Positions 1 through 7,310 of a stretch of 64,000 bases of DNA are shown here, piece by piece (the stretch's first letter is position 1; the number at the start of each line of letters is the position of its first letter). The translations under genes and the position numbers were made by a program. Under the pieces are notes generated by a model. The model made no database searches. It saw nothing but the letters and a program-made list of their open reading frames with translations, and was not told the DNA's origin. The stretch comes from JANQKX01 sp039028695 (lineage in GTDB: Bacteria > Pseudomonadota > Alphaproteobacteria > Kiloniellales > Kiloniellaceae), in assembly GCA_039028695.1 (NCBI GenBank), contig JBCCHN010000005.1:1-64000 (forward strand), written 5' to 3'.

Positions 1-166
1 AAACCTTGAAGCTGTGTTCCCCCACCTCGCAGGCGCCTTCGCGCCAATCCCGGGTCACCCCGGGCTCGTCATCCACCAGCGCCAATCGTTGGCGCACCAA
101 GCGGTTAAACAGGGTGGACTTGCCCACATTGGGACGGCCGACGATGGCAAGCGTAAAAGGCGACAT
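1..166 (-). CDS. der: GTPase Der (EngA), N-terminal part, cut by window edge
   Basis: Ribosome-assembly GTPase with two tandem G domains in the full-length family (about 450 residues); only the first 55 residues are in the window. Reading from the ATG at 166, the protein starts MSPFTLAIVGRPNVGKSTLF, which contains the Walker A / G1 motif GRPNVGKST that is almost diagnostic for Der/Era-type GTPases, followed by the switch I region with 'PGVTRD' (G2), typical of Der. It lies just after bamB on the same strand, the same yfgM-bamB-der order as in Escherichia coli, which supports the call. The rest of the gene lies upstream of base 1 of the window. Confidence 0.93.
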   Translation of the reverse strand, partial: MSPFTLAIVGRPNVGKSTLFNRLVRQRLALVDDEPGVTRDWREGACEVGEHSFKV

Positions 167-174
167 GGGCAGGC

Positions 175-1527
175 CTAGCGCAAAGCAACCAACGTGGCGT
201 TATCGGTGAGGAAATAAAGTGTGTTGTCGGCAACCACCGGCGTGACGGCCACGCTATCCGGCAGCTCAAGCGAGCCTAAAATTTCGCCGGTAAAGGGTGA
301 CACGGAAATGGCCGTGCCGTTCGAGCCACCCACAATCAAGCGATCCCCCGCCAAGACCGGACCAGTCCAATGGAGAGCACCTGTCTGATCCTCTTCATCT
401 TCATAGCGGGGTAAGGACTGCACCCAACGCACACGCCCATCGTCTCGGCGCAGACAGACAAGTTGGGAATCGTTGGTGACCAAAAAAATAAAGTTGCCCG
501 CCACCCAAGGCATTTGCACTCCGCCCACGTCGATATCCCAGGCGCGAATGCCCTGCCGCAAGTCGATGGCCACCATGCGGCCCGCATGACTGATAGCAAA
601 GACCGCCCCTCGGTCGATGACGGGCAAGCCTCGAACCTGGGCTATATCCGCCAAGGGATCAAAGACGATCGAGGATTTTAAACTCTCGTCCCACAGCACC
701 CGACCATTTTCTGTCAAAAAAGCCAGCAACTGCCCGGAGGAATATGGCACCACGACCGCATCACCTTGAACGGCCGGCGCCGCGGTCCCCAGGTAACTGG
801 CAATTTCCTCCAGCCCTACATGGTTCCAAAGTTGGCGCCCATCCTGAGTGGACAGGACCGTAAGTTGGTTGTCCAAGGTGATGACATATAAGCTCCCGTC
901 CTGGACCGCAGGGCCGCCGTGCACCGGACCCGGCACTTCCGCCGACCAGACGATTTCGCCGTTTTGAGCATCCAGCGCAAACACCTTGGCAAATCCGGTG
1001 GTGGCGAAGATCCTGCCGTTCTCATAGGCGATTCCGCCGCCGAAAAATCCATCATCCTCGGTCTCATCTTCCAGATCGGTCCGCCAAAGTTGTTTGCCAT
1101 CGACGGCTTGGAAGGCAGAGATAATAGAGACCGCATCCATGGTATAGACCACACCGTCCACAATAACGGGTTGGGTCAGAATTTCCTGCTCGTCATCAGA
1201 CCCCTCACCCACGTCCTGGCGCCAGACCACCTCCGGATTGGGTCCCAAAGCCAAATGATAGGGCGTGTGCGAGGCATTGCCACCAGGCTGAGACCACGTC
1301 GAATTGACCGTCGGCAAAGGTAAAACCACATCAAGATCGGCGATCACCGGGTCCGGTTCAATGCCGCTATCCAAAGTCAGGACATCAATGCGCGTGCCTG
1401 GAAGGGGCGGCCCGTCATCCGTTTCACCAAGGAAGGTGTCGCAGCCGCTCAGCACCACCAGCCCCAGCACTGTGGCTGCGACTCTAAGCAGCGGGATCAC
1501 GAATCGCCGGTATGCGGCAAAAGGCAT
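175..1527 (-). CDS. bamB: Outer membrane assembly lipoprotein BamB (PQQ-like beta-propeller)
   Basis: Scaffold subunit of the BAM complex, which inserts beta-barrel proteins into the outer membrane; acts at the periplasmic face of that membrane. From ATG 1527 there is a lipoprotein signal peptide with lipobox LSGC (Cys29 would be lipidated). The mature part has repeated PQQ-type blades with W/G-rich cores such as 'GKQLWRTDL', 'GEIVWSAEV', 'GRQLWNH', 'GRVLWDE', 'IRAWDID' and 'GRVRWVQSL'. An earlier ATG at 1572 overlaps the stop of the upstream gene (ATGA), but its AGGA directly abuts the start codon; the 1527 start has GGCGAG at normal spacing and a cleaner signal peptide. Translational coupling to the upstream gene is likely. 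The family is about 380-450 residues, so the length fits. Confidence 0.9.
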   Translation of the reverse strand: MPFAAYRRFVIPLLRVAATVLGLVVLSGCDTFLGETDDGPPLPGTRIDVLTLDSGIEPDPVIADLDVVLPLPTVNSTWSQPGGNASHTPYHLALGPNPEVVWRQDVGEGSDDEQEILTQPVIVDGVVYTMDAVSIISAFQAVDGKQLWRTDLEDETEDDGFFGGGIAYENGRIFATTGFAKVFALDAQNGEIVWSAEVPGPVHGGPAVQDGSLYVITLDNQLTVLSTQDGRQLWNHVGLEEIASYLGTAAPAVQGDAVVVPYSSGQLLAFLTENGRVLWDESLKSSIVFDPLADIAQVRGLPVIDRGAVFAISHAGRMVAIDLRQGIRAWDIDVGGVQMPWVAGNFIFLVTNDSQLVCLRRDDGRVRWVQSLPRYEDEEDQTGALHWTGPVLAGDRLIVGGSNGTAISVSPFTGEILGSLELPDSVAVTPVVADNTLYFLTDNATLVALR

Positions 1528-1568
1528 CGGGATCTCGCCAAGCCATCTACCAAAAGTCAGATTATATT

Positions 1569-2213
1569 TCATTCCTGCAAGGCATCGATCATTTGGGCGG
1601 CACGGGTTCGCAGCGCCGGCGGTGCGTTGAAATCGTCCGCCACATCGGTGTAAAGCGACAGCGCTTTGGCCTCGTCACCGTCTCGCAAAGCAAGAAGGGC
1701 AGAAAGCTCAAGGGCCGAAGGCCGGAAGGGCGAGCTTGCTTCGGTTAGAGGATCCAAACGGGCCTGTAAGTCGGCCGGATCCCCACCATCAAGTTGGTGC
1801 AGGACAGAAAGCAGCGTGGCGACCCCCTGAAAGGCATTGCCCGCCTCAGGCGCCGCGGCAATCTGGTCCCAAAGAGCCGTCGCCCCTGCTAAATCACCCT
1901 CATCCAGTGACATGCGCGCCTGTTCGAAGGTCGCCAAGACGCCGTACCCACCGGCACTGGGATCGGCCAATTCCGACAAGGCCGTTTGTCCAGCCGCAAG
2001 GTTCCCATCGGTGAGCTGTTGCAGCGCGGCTGCGTAGGCTTCCGAGTTTTCGGCCCGACGGTTCGTTTCATAGGCTTCCCAGCCCTTGTATCCGGCGCTA
2101 CCCAGAACAATTACGACCGCCAAACCATAGACAAACTTGCTGTTTTTCTTCCACCAAGCCAGCGCTTTGTCTTTTTGGACTTCCTCGTCAATCTCTCGAA
2201 ATAGATCGGTCAC
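1569..2213 (-). CDS. YfgM-like membrane-anchored tetratricopeptide protein
   Basis: Protein of 214 residues with a short cytoplasmic N-terminus, one transmembrane helix at about residues 27-45 (FVYGLAVVIVLGSAGYKGW) and a periplasmic helical region rich in Ala and Leu that fits TPR-like hairpins. YfgM-family proteins are periplasmic helpers that associate with the SecYEG translocon and chaperones. Position directly upstream of bamB and der is the conserved arrangement of yfgM. The stop overlaps a potential upstream bamB ATG by four bases. The ATG is at 2213. The gene on the other side (2436) is divergent. Confidence 0.82.
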   Translation of the reverse strand: MTDLFREIDEEVQKDKALAWWKKNSKFVYGLAVVIVLGSAGYKGWEAYETNRRAENSEAYAAALQQLTDGNLAAGQTALSELADPSAGGYGVLATFEQARMSLDEGDLAGATALWDQIAAAPEAGNAFQGVATLLSVLHQLDGGDPADLQARLDPLTEASSPFRPSALELSALLALRDGDEAKALSLYTDVADDFNAPPALRTRAAQMIDALQE

Positions 2214-2435
2214 CGCTCAACCTCTACCGTTGTCATCGCTCACGGGCCTAGGACTCGGGATAACGGTCTAGGCGCGTGCTTGAGCGGCGCTACCATACTG
2301 ATCCATTGCCAGCAAATAAAGCGCATAACGCGGACCTTTTCGTCGCAGCGATCTGAGCGCTGGACGCACCGCTTATTTTGGGCAAAACTATTCCATCAGA
2401 TAAAAAAATAATGGCGCGGGAGACTTGGGACCTCG

Positions 2436-2765
2436 ATGAGTAAGCTCTATCAGCTTGAGGCGTACCGGAACAAATCGTCCAGAACCTTTTTTGAACGCAG
2501 CGAGTTGGATCAGCTGCTGTCCCTCTACAGCCGACGGGTTGCCTCCGGGGAGTGGCGTGATTATGCCATCGATCAAGTGGGCAGCGCCGCTATTTTCTCC
2601 GTCTTTCGCCACACCCACGACGCACCGCTTTTTGCCATCGCCAAGCAACGCTCCAAACAAGGAAGGCTCTACACCGTCTTTTCCGGGCGCCAAAAATTGG
2701 CCCGCAGCCAATCCTTGCCAGATGCCCTCAAAGTATTCAGGAAACACCTTAAAGTCATTACATAA
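2436..2765 (+). CDS. DUF2794 family protein
   Basis: Small cytoplasmic protein of 109 residues. I recognise the DUF2794 pattern common in Alphaproteobacteria: an N-terminal 'RTFFERSELDQLLSLYSRRVASGEWRDYAID' stretch (conserved FxRxELxxLLxLYxxxVAxGEWRDYAID) and a C-terminal basic half ending in 'ALKVFRKHLKVI'. The function of the family is unknown; nothing in the sequence suggests a catalytic site or membrane segment. GGGA lies about seven bases before the ATG. The next gene follows 20 bases after the stop on the same strand and may be co-transcribed. Confidence 0.85.
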   Translation: MSKLYQLEAYRNKSSRTFFERSELDQLLSLYSRRVASGEWRDYAIDQVGSAAIFSVFRHTHDAPLFAIAKQRSKQGRLYTVFSGRQKLARSQSLPDALKVFRKHLKVIT

Positions 2766-2785
2766 CTTTTTGTTTTTAAATAAAT

Positions 2786-3130
2786 ATGCCACCTAAGAAA
2801 AATCCTCTTAAGTTAAACGCCCTGCAGCTCAAGACCTTGACTCTGTTTCAAGCACTGGCCAACGATTCTTCGATGGCTTGGCGGGATGAAGACAGCGGCG
2901 ACGTGGTTATTGGTCCCCTGCCTCAACCGCACGGCAATCATTTTCATATCGGTGCGGCGGTGGTCATGACGCGGGATGCCTCGGGCATGCGTAACGCTGG
3001 GGTTTGGCGGGCTTTGGAGCGAAAAGGCTTGGCTCGGGGTAACTTTCCCCATTCCATTACCCTGACGCCGGTCGGCCAGACCTATCAAACCGGCTTGAGC
3101 AATCAGATCCTTCACCATAGCGACCATTAA
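2786..3130 (+). CDS. Conserved-looking hypothetical protein
   Basis: Protein of 114 residues, not recognised as a named family. It has a basic N-terminus (MPPKKNPLKLN), then a region resembling a small helix-turn-helix or winged fold ('LNALQLKTLTLFQALANDSS' ... 'AGVWRALERKGLARGNFPHSITLTPVG'). A His-rich turn, 'PHGNHFHIG', sits in the middle. The central segment reads like a bipartite 'grow-out and then re-test' arrangement but no function should be claimed. It lies 20 bases downstream of the DUF2794 gene, is followed by a hairpin with a T-run (3132-3174), and has no good Shine-Dalgarno, so translation may depend on the upstream gene. Confidence 0.7.
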   Translation: MPPKKNPLKLNALQLKTLTLFQALANDSSMAWRDEDSGDVVIGPLPQPHGNHFHIGAAVVMTRDASGMRNAGVWRALERKGLARGNFPHSITLTPVGQTYQTGLSNQILHHSDH

Positions 3131-3131
3131 C

Positions 3132-3174
3132 CCCGACCCCTCACGCTGCCGCTAACACCACTCGGTCGGGTTTT
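3132..3174 (+). terminator. Possible rho-independent terminator
   Basis: Seven-base inverted repeat CCCGACC (3132-3138) and GGTCGGG (3164-3170) followed by TTTT. The loop is long (25 bases), so the structure is weaker than a typical terminator. It sits directly after the hypothetical gene ending at 3130. Confidence 0.45.
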
Positions 3175-3218
3175 CGTGGCATGAGATTCAGGCGGCGGTT
3201 TGTAGCATACCTCCATAT

Positions 3219-3233
3219 GTTCTTGTTATGTTC
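3219..3233. promoter_or_regulatory. Putative LexA (SOS) box, GTTC-N7-GTTC
   Basis: Exact direct repeat GTTC (3219-3222), seven AT-rich bases, GTTC (3230-3233). This spaced direct repeat is the known alphaproteobacterial LexA site. It lies 28 bases upstream of the ATG at 3261, where a repressor would be expected to act. One exact match could arise by chance in 64 kb, but the promoter position makes it credible. Confidence 0.55.
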
Positions 3234-3260
3234 TTTTTTGAGGACAGGAGAACAAGAACA

Positions 3261-3644
3261 ATGTCAGGCTTTAAGCGCCAAATTTTGAAGTCTGAGGATC
3301 AAAAACTAAAGGCTGCGACCCTGGGCGAGCTGGCAGCCGAGAGCATTGCCATTTTTTGCTGGTGCAATCGCTGCCAACACAATGCTGTCTTACCCGTCGA
3401 GCGTCTGATCAGCGAATTGGGGCCGGCACAGCCGGTGCCCGATGTGGGTTGTTATCTACGCTGCCAAAACTGCGGCAGCAAGGACGTGGCCACCCGCCCC
3501 GATTGGCCCGGCTTGGGACAGGTCACGCGCCATCTCGCCGATGGGAACGACGGGGGGACGGCACCATGCCCCACCCTTGAAACACCGAAAAACAAGAAAG
3601 AGGCAAAAATCGCCTCGGGTGCTAAGAAAAAATTAGGACTTTAA
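3261..3644 (+). CDS. Small zinc-ribbon-like protein, possibly SOS-regulated
   Basis: Protein of 127 residues from the ATG at 3261, chosen over the upstream in-frame codon at 3228 because AGGAG (3246-3250) precedes it at normal spacing and the earlier start would lie inside the LexA-like box. The sequence has two cysteine knuckles, C35-x2-C38 (with C33 nearby) and C68-x2-C71 (with C64 nearby), consistent with a zinc ribbon, followed by 'ATRPDWPG' and a Lys-rich tail (KNKKEAKIASGAKKK). No catalytic domain is visible; nucleic-acid or protein binding is an inference from the fold. Similar short cysteine-knuckle proteins are common hypotheticals in Alphaproteobacteria. Confidence 0.75.
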   Translation: MSGFKRQILKSEDQKLKAATLGELAAESIAIFCWCNRCQHNAVLPVERLISELGPAQPVPDVGCYLRCQNCGSKDVATRPDWPGLGQVTRHLADGNDGGTAPCPTLETPKNKKEAKIASGAKKKLGL

Positions 3645-3721
3645 ATCCTGAAATTTAACCTTATGGGGTGAAAATTAGCACAATTCCCGAGCCGTCCCCC
3701 GGCTTGCGGAAGAGTGGTACA

Positions 3722-3762
3722 GAGACCAGTGGCGGCCTCCCCCCATATACGTCACTGGTCTC
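3722..3762. repeat. Ten-base inverted repeat between zinc-ribbon and PilZ genes
   Basis: GAGACCAGTG (3722-3731) and its exact complement CACTGGTCTC (3753-3762), with a 21-base loop. It is not followed by a T-run, so it reads better as an operator or leader hairpin upstream of the PilZ gene (ATG 3818) than as a terminator. Confidence 0.5.
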
Positions 3763-3817
3763 GCCCACCACAAAATGGCCCTTATCGGGCTCGAACGAGG
3801 AAGGTCGGAACCTCGGC

Positions 3818-4186
3818 ATGAAAATGACAGAAGATGAAAATCAGGCGGACCGCCGTGGCTTTAAAAGGGCCAGCCTGTTGCTGACGGCGGATGTTTCCCA
3901 AGACCCCTGCCAATCGACGGGATCAGAGCCCGCGATTGTCATGGATCTCTCCGCCACCGGAGCCAAGCTGCGCCGCGGTGACGCTTTAGGGACAGGTGCC
4001 ACCGTTACCTTGAGCTTGGCCGGGCGGATCTTTTTTGAGGCCATGGTTATTTGGGAAAAGGGCCCGTTCAGCGGCCTCAAATTCATGCATGGCGCCGATG
4101 AAATCGCCCACGTCTTGGCCGGATTGTTGCCGAACGACTGCCTTACGCCCGCAAAAACACAGCACCCGATCGAAACGCCATCCTGA
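3818..4186 (+). CDS. PilZ-domain protein (c-di-GMP receptor)
   Basis: Single-domain PilZ protein of 122 residues. The two c-di-GMP contact motifs are present: RxxxR at R13-R17 ('DRRGFKR') and DxSxxG at D43-G48 ('DLSATG'), with normal spacing for the beta-barrel; 'GLKFMH' is the usual later strand. Such proteins bind c-di-GMP and act on motility, exopolysaccharide or other outputs. An open frame extends upstream to 3668, but the 50 extra residues look non-coding and would translate through the hairpin at 3722-3762, so the ATG at 3818 is preferred (ATG 3824 is an alternative). Faces a convergent GNAT gene. Confidence 0.85.
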   Translation: MKMTEDENQADRRGFKRASLLLTADVSQDPCQSTGSEPAIVMDLSATGAKLRRGDALGTGATVTLSLAGRIFFEAMVIWEKGPFSGLKFMHGADEIAHVLAGLLPNDCLTPAKTQHPIETPS

Positions 4187-4239
4187 TCACAGCGTAAGGA
4201 AAACCTGGCCAGCAGCCTCATGAGGCCTGCCGCCCAGCG

Positions 4240-4776
4240 TCACGCTGTTCGGAAAACATCCACTTCACATTCAAGCATCGGCACCACCGTTCGTCGGTCG
4301 AAGGTTAGGCCGATTCTTTTCATGACGCGGCGTGAGCTTTCATTCTCCACGTGGCATATGCTCACGATCCCAGGTATGCCCAGAATCCCCAGGCCAAAAG
4401 CCAGGACCGCTTGGGCGGCTTCCGTGGCCAGACCCTGTCCCCAAAGGTTCCGCGCCAGGCGCCATCCAATTTCCACGGACGGCATAATCTCAGGCAGGAA
4501 CGTGGGGACCGATAGTCCAGTGAAGCCAGCCAAATCGCCGGTCTCTCTCAACTCCAATGCAAAAAGTCCAAAACCTTCCCGCTCCCATTCCGCCTCGAAC
4601 TTTTCGATATCGGCGGAGGCCTCAGCGGCGGATTTGGGCTGACCGTTGCCGATAAACTTCATCACCGCCGGGTCGGCACAGATGGCAGCAAAGGGCTCTC
4701 TGTCCGCGTCCCGCCAGCGCCGCAGCAACAACCGGTCGGTCTGAATTTTGTAAAAGGTCAAGCTGAACCCGACCAC
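4240..4776 (-). CDS. GNAT family N-acetyltransferase (RimJ/RimL type)
   Basis: Acetyl-CoA-dependent N-acetyltransferase of about 178 residues. The N-terminal beta strand 'IQTDRLLLRRWRDADREPF' is the typical RimJ/L start, followed by 'VEIGWRLARNLWGQGLATEAAQAVLAFG', which includes the acetyl-CoA pyrophosphate loop (R/QxxGxG/A equivalent: NLWGQGLA), and 'NESSRRVMKRIGL' near the end. Substrate cannot be told. The start is GTG at 4776; a TTG five codons later is an alternative. It begins 28 bases after the universal stress protein gene on the same strand, so the two probably share a transcript. Confidence 0.85.
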   Translation of the reverse strand: MVGFSLTFYKIQTDRLLLRRWRDADREPFAAICADPAVMKFIGNGQPKSAAEASADIEKFEAEWEREGFGLFALELRETGDLAGFTGLSVPTFLPEIMPSVEIGWRLARNLWGQGLATEAAQAVLAFGLGILGIPGIVSICHVENESSRRVMKRIGLTFDRRTVVPMLECEVDVFRTA

Positions 4777-4804
4777 ATATCGAGTAAAGAAAAGACTCCC
4801 CGAT

Positions 4805-5248
4805 CTATTTGATGATCAAACAGGGAACCTTTGCCGTATTGGAGACTTTGCGAGAGACACTGCCGAGCAACATGCCTTCCACCTCGCCAAGGCCACGGCT
4901 GCCAATGATGATCAAATCGGCCCCCACTTTGTCGGCTTGCTTGATAATGGCCGTGGCCGGGTCGCCGGTGCCGATATCGCTTCCAGCGACTGACACACCT
5001 TTACTTTCGGTGGTGCGGGTCGCCTGGTTGATAATTTGCTCGCCAACCGAGTTCAAAAGATCGTGCCGTTGACGGTTGACCGCCTCGTATTCCTGCATCA
5101 GCCCCAGATTCTTGGGCAGCTGCATCTCGCGAACCACATGAAGCAAGCTCACCTGGGCATCAAACTTCTGCGCCATGGCAATGGCCGCATCCAGCACCCG
5201 GCTCGAAACCTCGGAACCATCGACCGCTACCAGTATCTTTGCAAACAT
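4805..5248 (-). CDS. Universal stress protein, UspA family
   Basis: Single Usp domain of 147 residues. Begins 'MFAKILVAVDGSEVSSRVLDAA', the standard first strand with the Asp that contacts nucleotide, and ends with the ATP-binding signature G-x2-G-x9-GS ('GSRGLGEVEGMLLGSVSRKV') and 'VPCLIIK'. The full motif suggests an ATP-binding Usp rather than the non-binding UspA class. The role is stress tolerance, details unknown. First gene of a likely two-gene unit with the GNAT gene at 4240-4776. Confidence 0.92.
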   Translation of the reverse strand: MFAKILVAVDGSEVSSRVLDAAIAMAQKFDAQVSLLHVVREMQLPKNLGLMQEYEAVNRQRHDLLNSVGEQIINQATRTTESKGVSVAGSDIGTGDPATAIIKQADKVGADLIIIGSRGLGEVEGMLLGSVSRKVSNTAKVPCLIIK

Positions 5249-5344
5249 GCCCGCCTCCCGATCAGTTTAATAACGTTTTCCTAGCAATAACAGGACGAAA
5301 CCATATCCTGGTGTTCCAACGGCGACAAGAATTCATCCAAAAGA

Positions 5345-6625
5345 TCAATTCGAGGGCACCGTGTCGTCTCCATCTTTATCCGCGACGTCATCTGCGCCTT
5401 CATCCTCAGCCTCGGCCTCAGGGCGGCCTGATTCCGCCCACGCCATAGCCAGCAGGGCGAGCAGGCCTAAGCCCGCAAATCCAACCACCAAGGGCAAGAC
5501 GGTACCGTCATAAAGCGCGCCGATAGCCGTTCCCACCGCAAAGGAAATAAAGGTTGTTCCAGAACCTACGACGGCCGCCGCAACGCCGGCGATGTGACCC
5601 AGGGGGGCCATGGCTAAGGCATTGAAATTGCCGAAAAGAATGCCGATGCAAAAGAATCCTACTATCATCACCCCCATAAAAAGCCAAAAGGGAGCAGTAG
5701 GGGCGCTCAGCAACACATAAGCCGCAAAGGCACCCGTCAAAATCGTCAGGATGATTAAGGCCACGCGGCTTAAGGGACGCATGCCATAGCGCATTACCAG
5801 CTTCGCATTGAAAAGACCGGCCGCACCAATGGCCAGGGCCAAAACCCCGAAGTAGAGCGGGAAAAGATGGCCCAGGCCGTAGAGTTCCTGAAAAATCTGC
5901 TGAGAGGAGGTTAGGTAGCCCACGAAGGCGCCGAAAACCAAGCCGCCGGCAACGGTGTATCCCATGGCCACTCGACTGGCACAGCACTCATGAATAGCCC
6001 CATAAACCGTCTGCCAAGTAAAGGGCCGCCGGCGTTCGGCTTGCAGGGTCTCTGGCTGACGCAGGGCAAACCAAGTCAAAGCCACCACCGCCAGGACAAA
6101 GAGCAAGCCAAAGATCACCCGCCAATGGGACAGAACAAGAATTCCCTGCCCCATAGCCGGCGCCAAGGCCGGCACGAGGATGAAAACTGCCATGACGATG
6201 GACATAATCCGGGCCATGGCCCGCCCCTCATAGAGGTCACGCACCATGGCGATCACCACGATCCGCGGCCCCGCAGCCCCCAGTCCCTGGAGCAGACGCC
6301 CCACCAGCATTGTCGTGTAATCCGTGGCAAAGGCAGAGAGCAGACAGCCGGCTATGAAGATCACGAAGCCCGCGTAAATGGGCCGCTTGCGACCGAAACT
6401 ATCGGACAAGGGCCCATAGATCACCTGTCCAATGGCCAGCCCGAGAAACAGCATGGCGACCACAAGCTGGCGATCGTTGTCGTGGGCCACCTCCAAGTCC
6501 GCCCCAATATCCGCTAGGGCCGGCAACATGGCATCGATGGAAAGCGCCACAAGCGACGTCATCAAGGCCGCCAAGGTCACAAACTCGCCCAAGCGAGGCC
6601 CGGATAGTGATTGGCTTGATGACAA
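5345..6625 (-). CDS. Bcr/CflA-family MFS drug efflux transporter
   Basis: Inner-membrane major facilitator of about 426 residues with roughly twelve hydrophobic helices. The first helix, 'FVTLAALMTSLVALSIDAMLPAL', is typical of Bcr/CflA proton-coupled multidrug exporters, as is loop 2-3 'GPLSDSFGRKRPIYAGF' (MFS motif A, GxLxDrfGRkp) and 'GRLLQGLGAAGPRIVVIAMVRDLYEG' in helices 4-5. I chose the TTG at 6625: GGGGAG sits at proper spacing before it and the first helix then begins soon after. The open frame to a GTG at 6748 would add 41 residues unlike a transporter N-terminus. The C-terminal tail is acidic (EAEAEDEGADD). Confidence 0.88.
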   Translation of the reverse strand: MSSSQSLSGPRLGEFVTLAALMTSLVALSIDAMLPALADIGADLEVAHDNDRQLVVAMLFLGLAIGQVIYGPLSDSFGRKRPIYAGFVIFIAGCLLSAFATDYTTMLVGRLLQGLGAAGPRIVVIAMVRDLYEGRAMARIMSIVMAVFILVPALAPAMGQGILVLSHWRVIFGLLFVLAVVALTWFALRQPETLQAERRRPFTWQTVYGAIHECCASRVAMGYTVAGGLVFGAFVGYLTSSQQIFQELYGLGHLFPLYFGVLALAIGAAGLFNAKLVMRYGMRPLSRVALIILTILTGAFAAYVLLSAPTAPFWLFMGVMIVGFFCIGILFGNFNALAMAPLGHIAGVAAAVVGSGTTFISFAVGTAIGALYDGTVLPLVVGFAGLGLLALLAMAWAESGRPEAEAEDEGADDVADKDGDDTVPSN

Positions 6626-6824
6626 GGTGGCTCCCCGAAAATCAGACAACTTCGAATTAAAATAACATGGATTGCAAATAAAAAGGCCCGCCTCACCGTC
6701 GCGGCCAGCCGCCCCGCCTGCCTTGTGACAGCTTGGACTTCCAATCACAAGCCCGTAGGCATATCCATCAGACTAGAGATTTTGTCGCTAAGCGCTACTA
6801 TGGGATCAATAGGAGAGGAAGACC

Positions 6825-7292
6825 ATGTCTCAAAAATTCACGGGCGGATGCCTCTGCGGGGCAATTAGGTATGAGACGACAGCCGCCCCCATAGAATCCT
6901 ATTTATGCCATTGCCGCATCTGTCAGCGACACACGGGCAGTGCCTTTTGGGCGGGCGTTCGCTTTCCCATGGAGGGTTTTCGCTACACGAACGGTATGCC
7001 AAGCTATTTTAATTCCTCGCCCCTGATAAGGCGGGGGTTTTGCATCGCCTGCGGCTCGACCCTTGAAGTGTCCTACGTGGATCCGCCCTGGGACGATTAC
7101 GAGCAGGGCTACGAAATGGCGCTAGGGAGCCTGGACGACCCCGGCGAGTTAACGCCATCCTATCACTTCGGCGCCGAAAGCATGTGGGATTGGGTTCACT
7201 TCGATGGGGCTATCCCGCGTCAGCGGTGCGACGAGGATATGGACCTACAAGCCGCTCTGTCCGATGCGGATTTTAAAAGCCGCACCCCTTAA
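6825..7292 (+). CDS. GFA / CENP-V family protein (glutathione-dependent formaldehyde-activating-like)
   Basis: Zinc protein of 155 residues in the GFA family. Cysteines follow the family order: 'GGCLCGAIRYE' (CxC), 'LCHCRICQRHTGSAF' (CHCxxC) and 'RGFCIACGSTLEVSY' (CxxC). The founding member speeds formation of S-hydroxymethylglutathione, but most family members have unknown substrates. Excellent Shine-Dalgarno (GGAGAGGAAG) before the ATG. The PLP-enzyme gene follows 18 bases after the stop with its own AGGAAG, so the two are probably one transcript. A second, divergent GFA gene lies at 49003-49443. Confidence 0.88.
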   Translation: MSQKFTGGCLCGAIRYETTAAPIESYLCHCRICQRHTGSAFWAGVRFPMEGFRYTNGMPSYFNSSPLIRRGFCIACGSTLEVSYVDPPWDDYEQGYEMALGSLDDPGELTPSYHFGAESMWDWVHFDGAIPRQRCDEDMDLQAALSDADFKSRTP

Positions 7293-7310
7293 GCCTTTTC
7301 AGGAAGCGAC

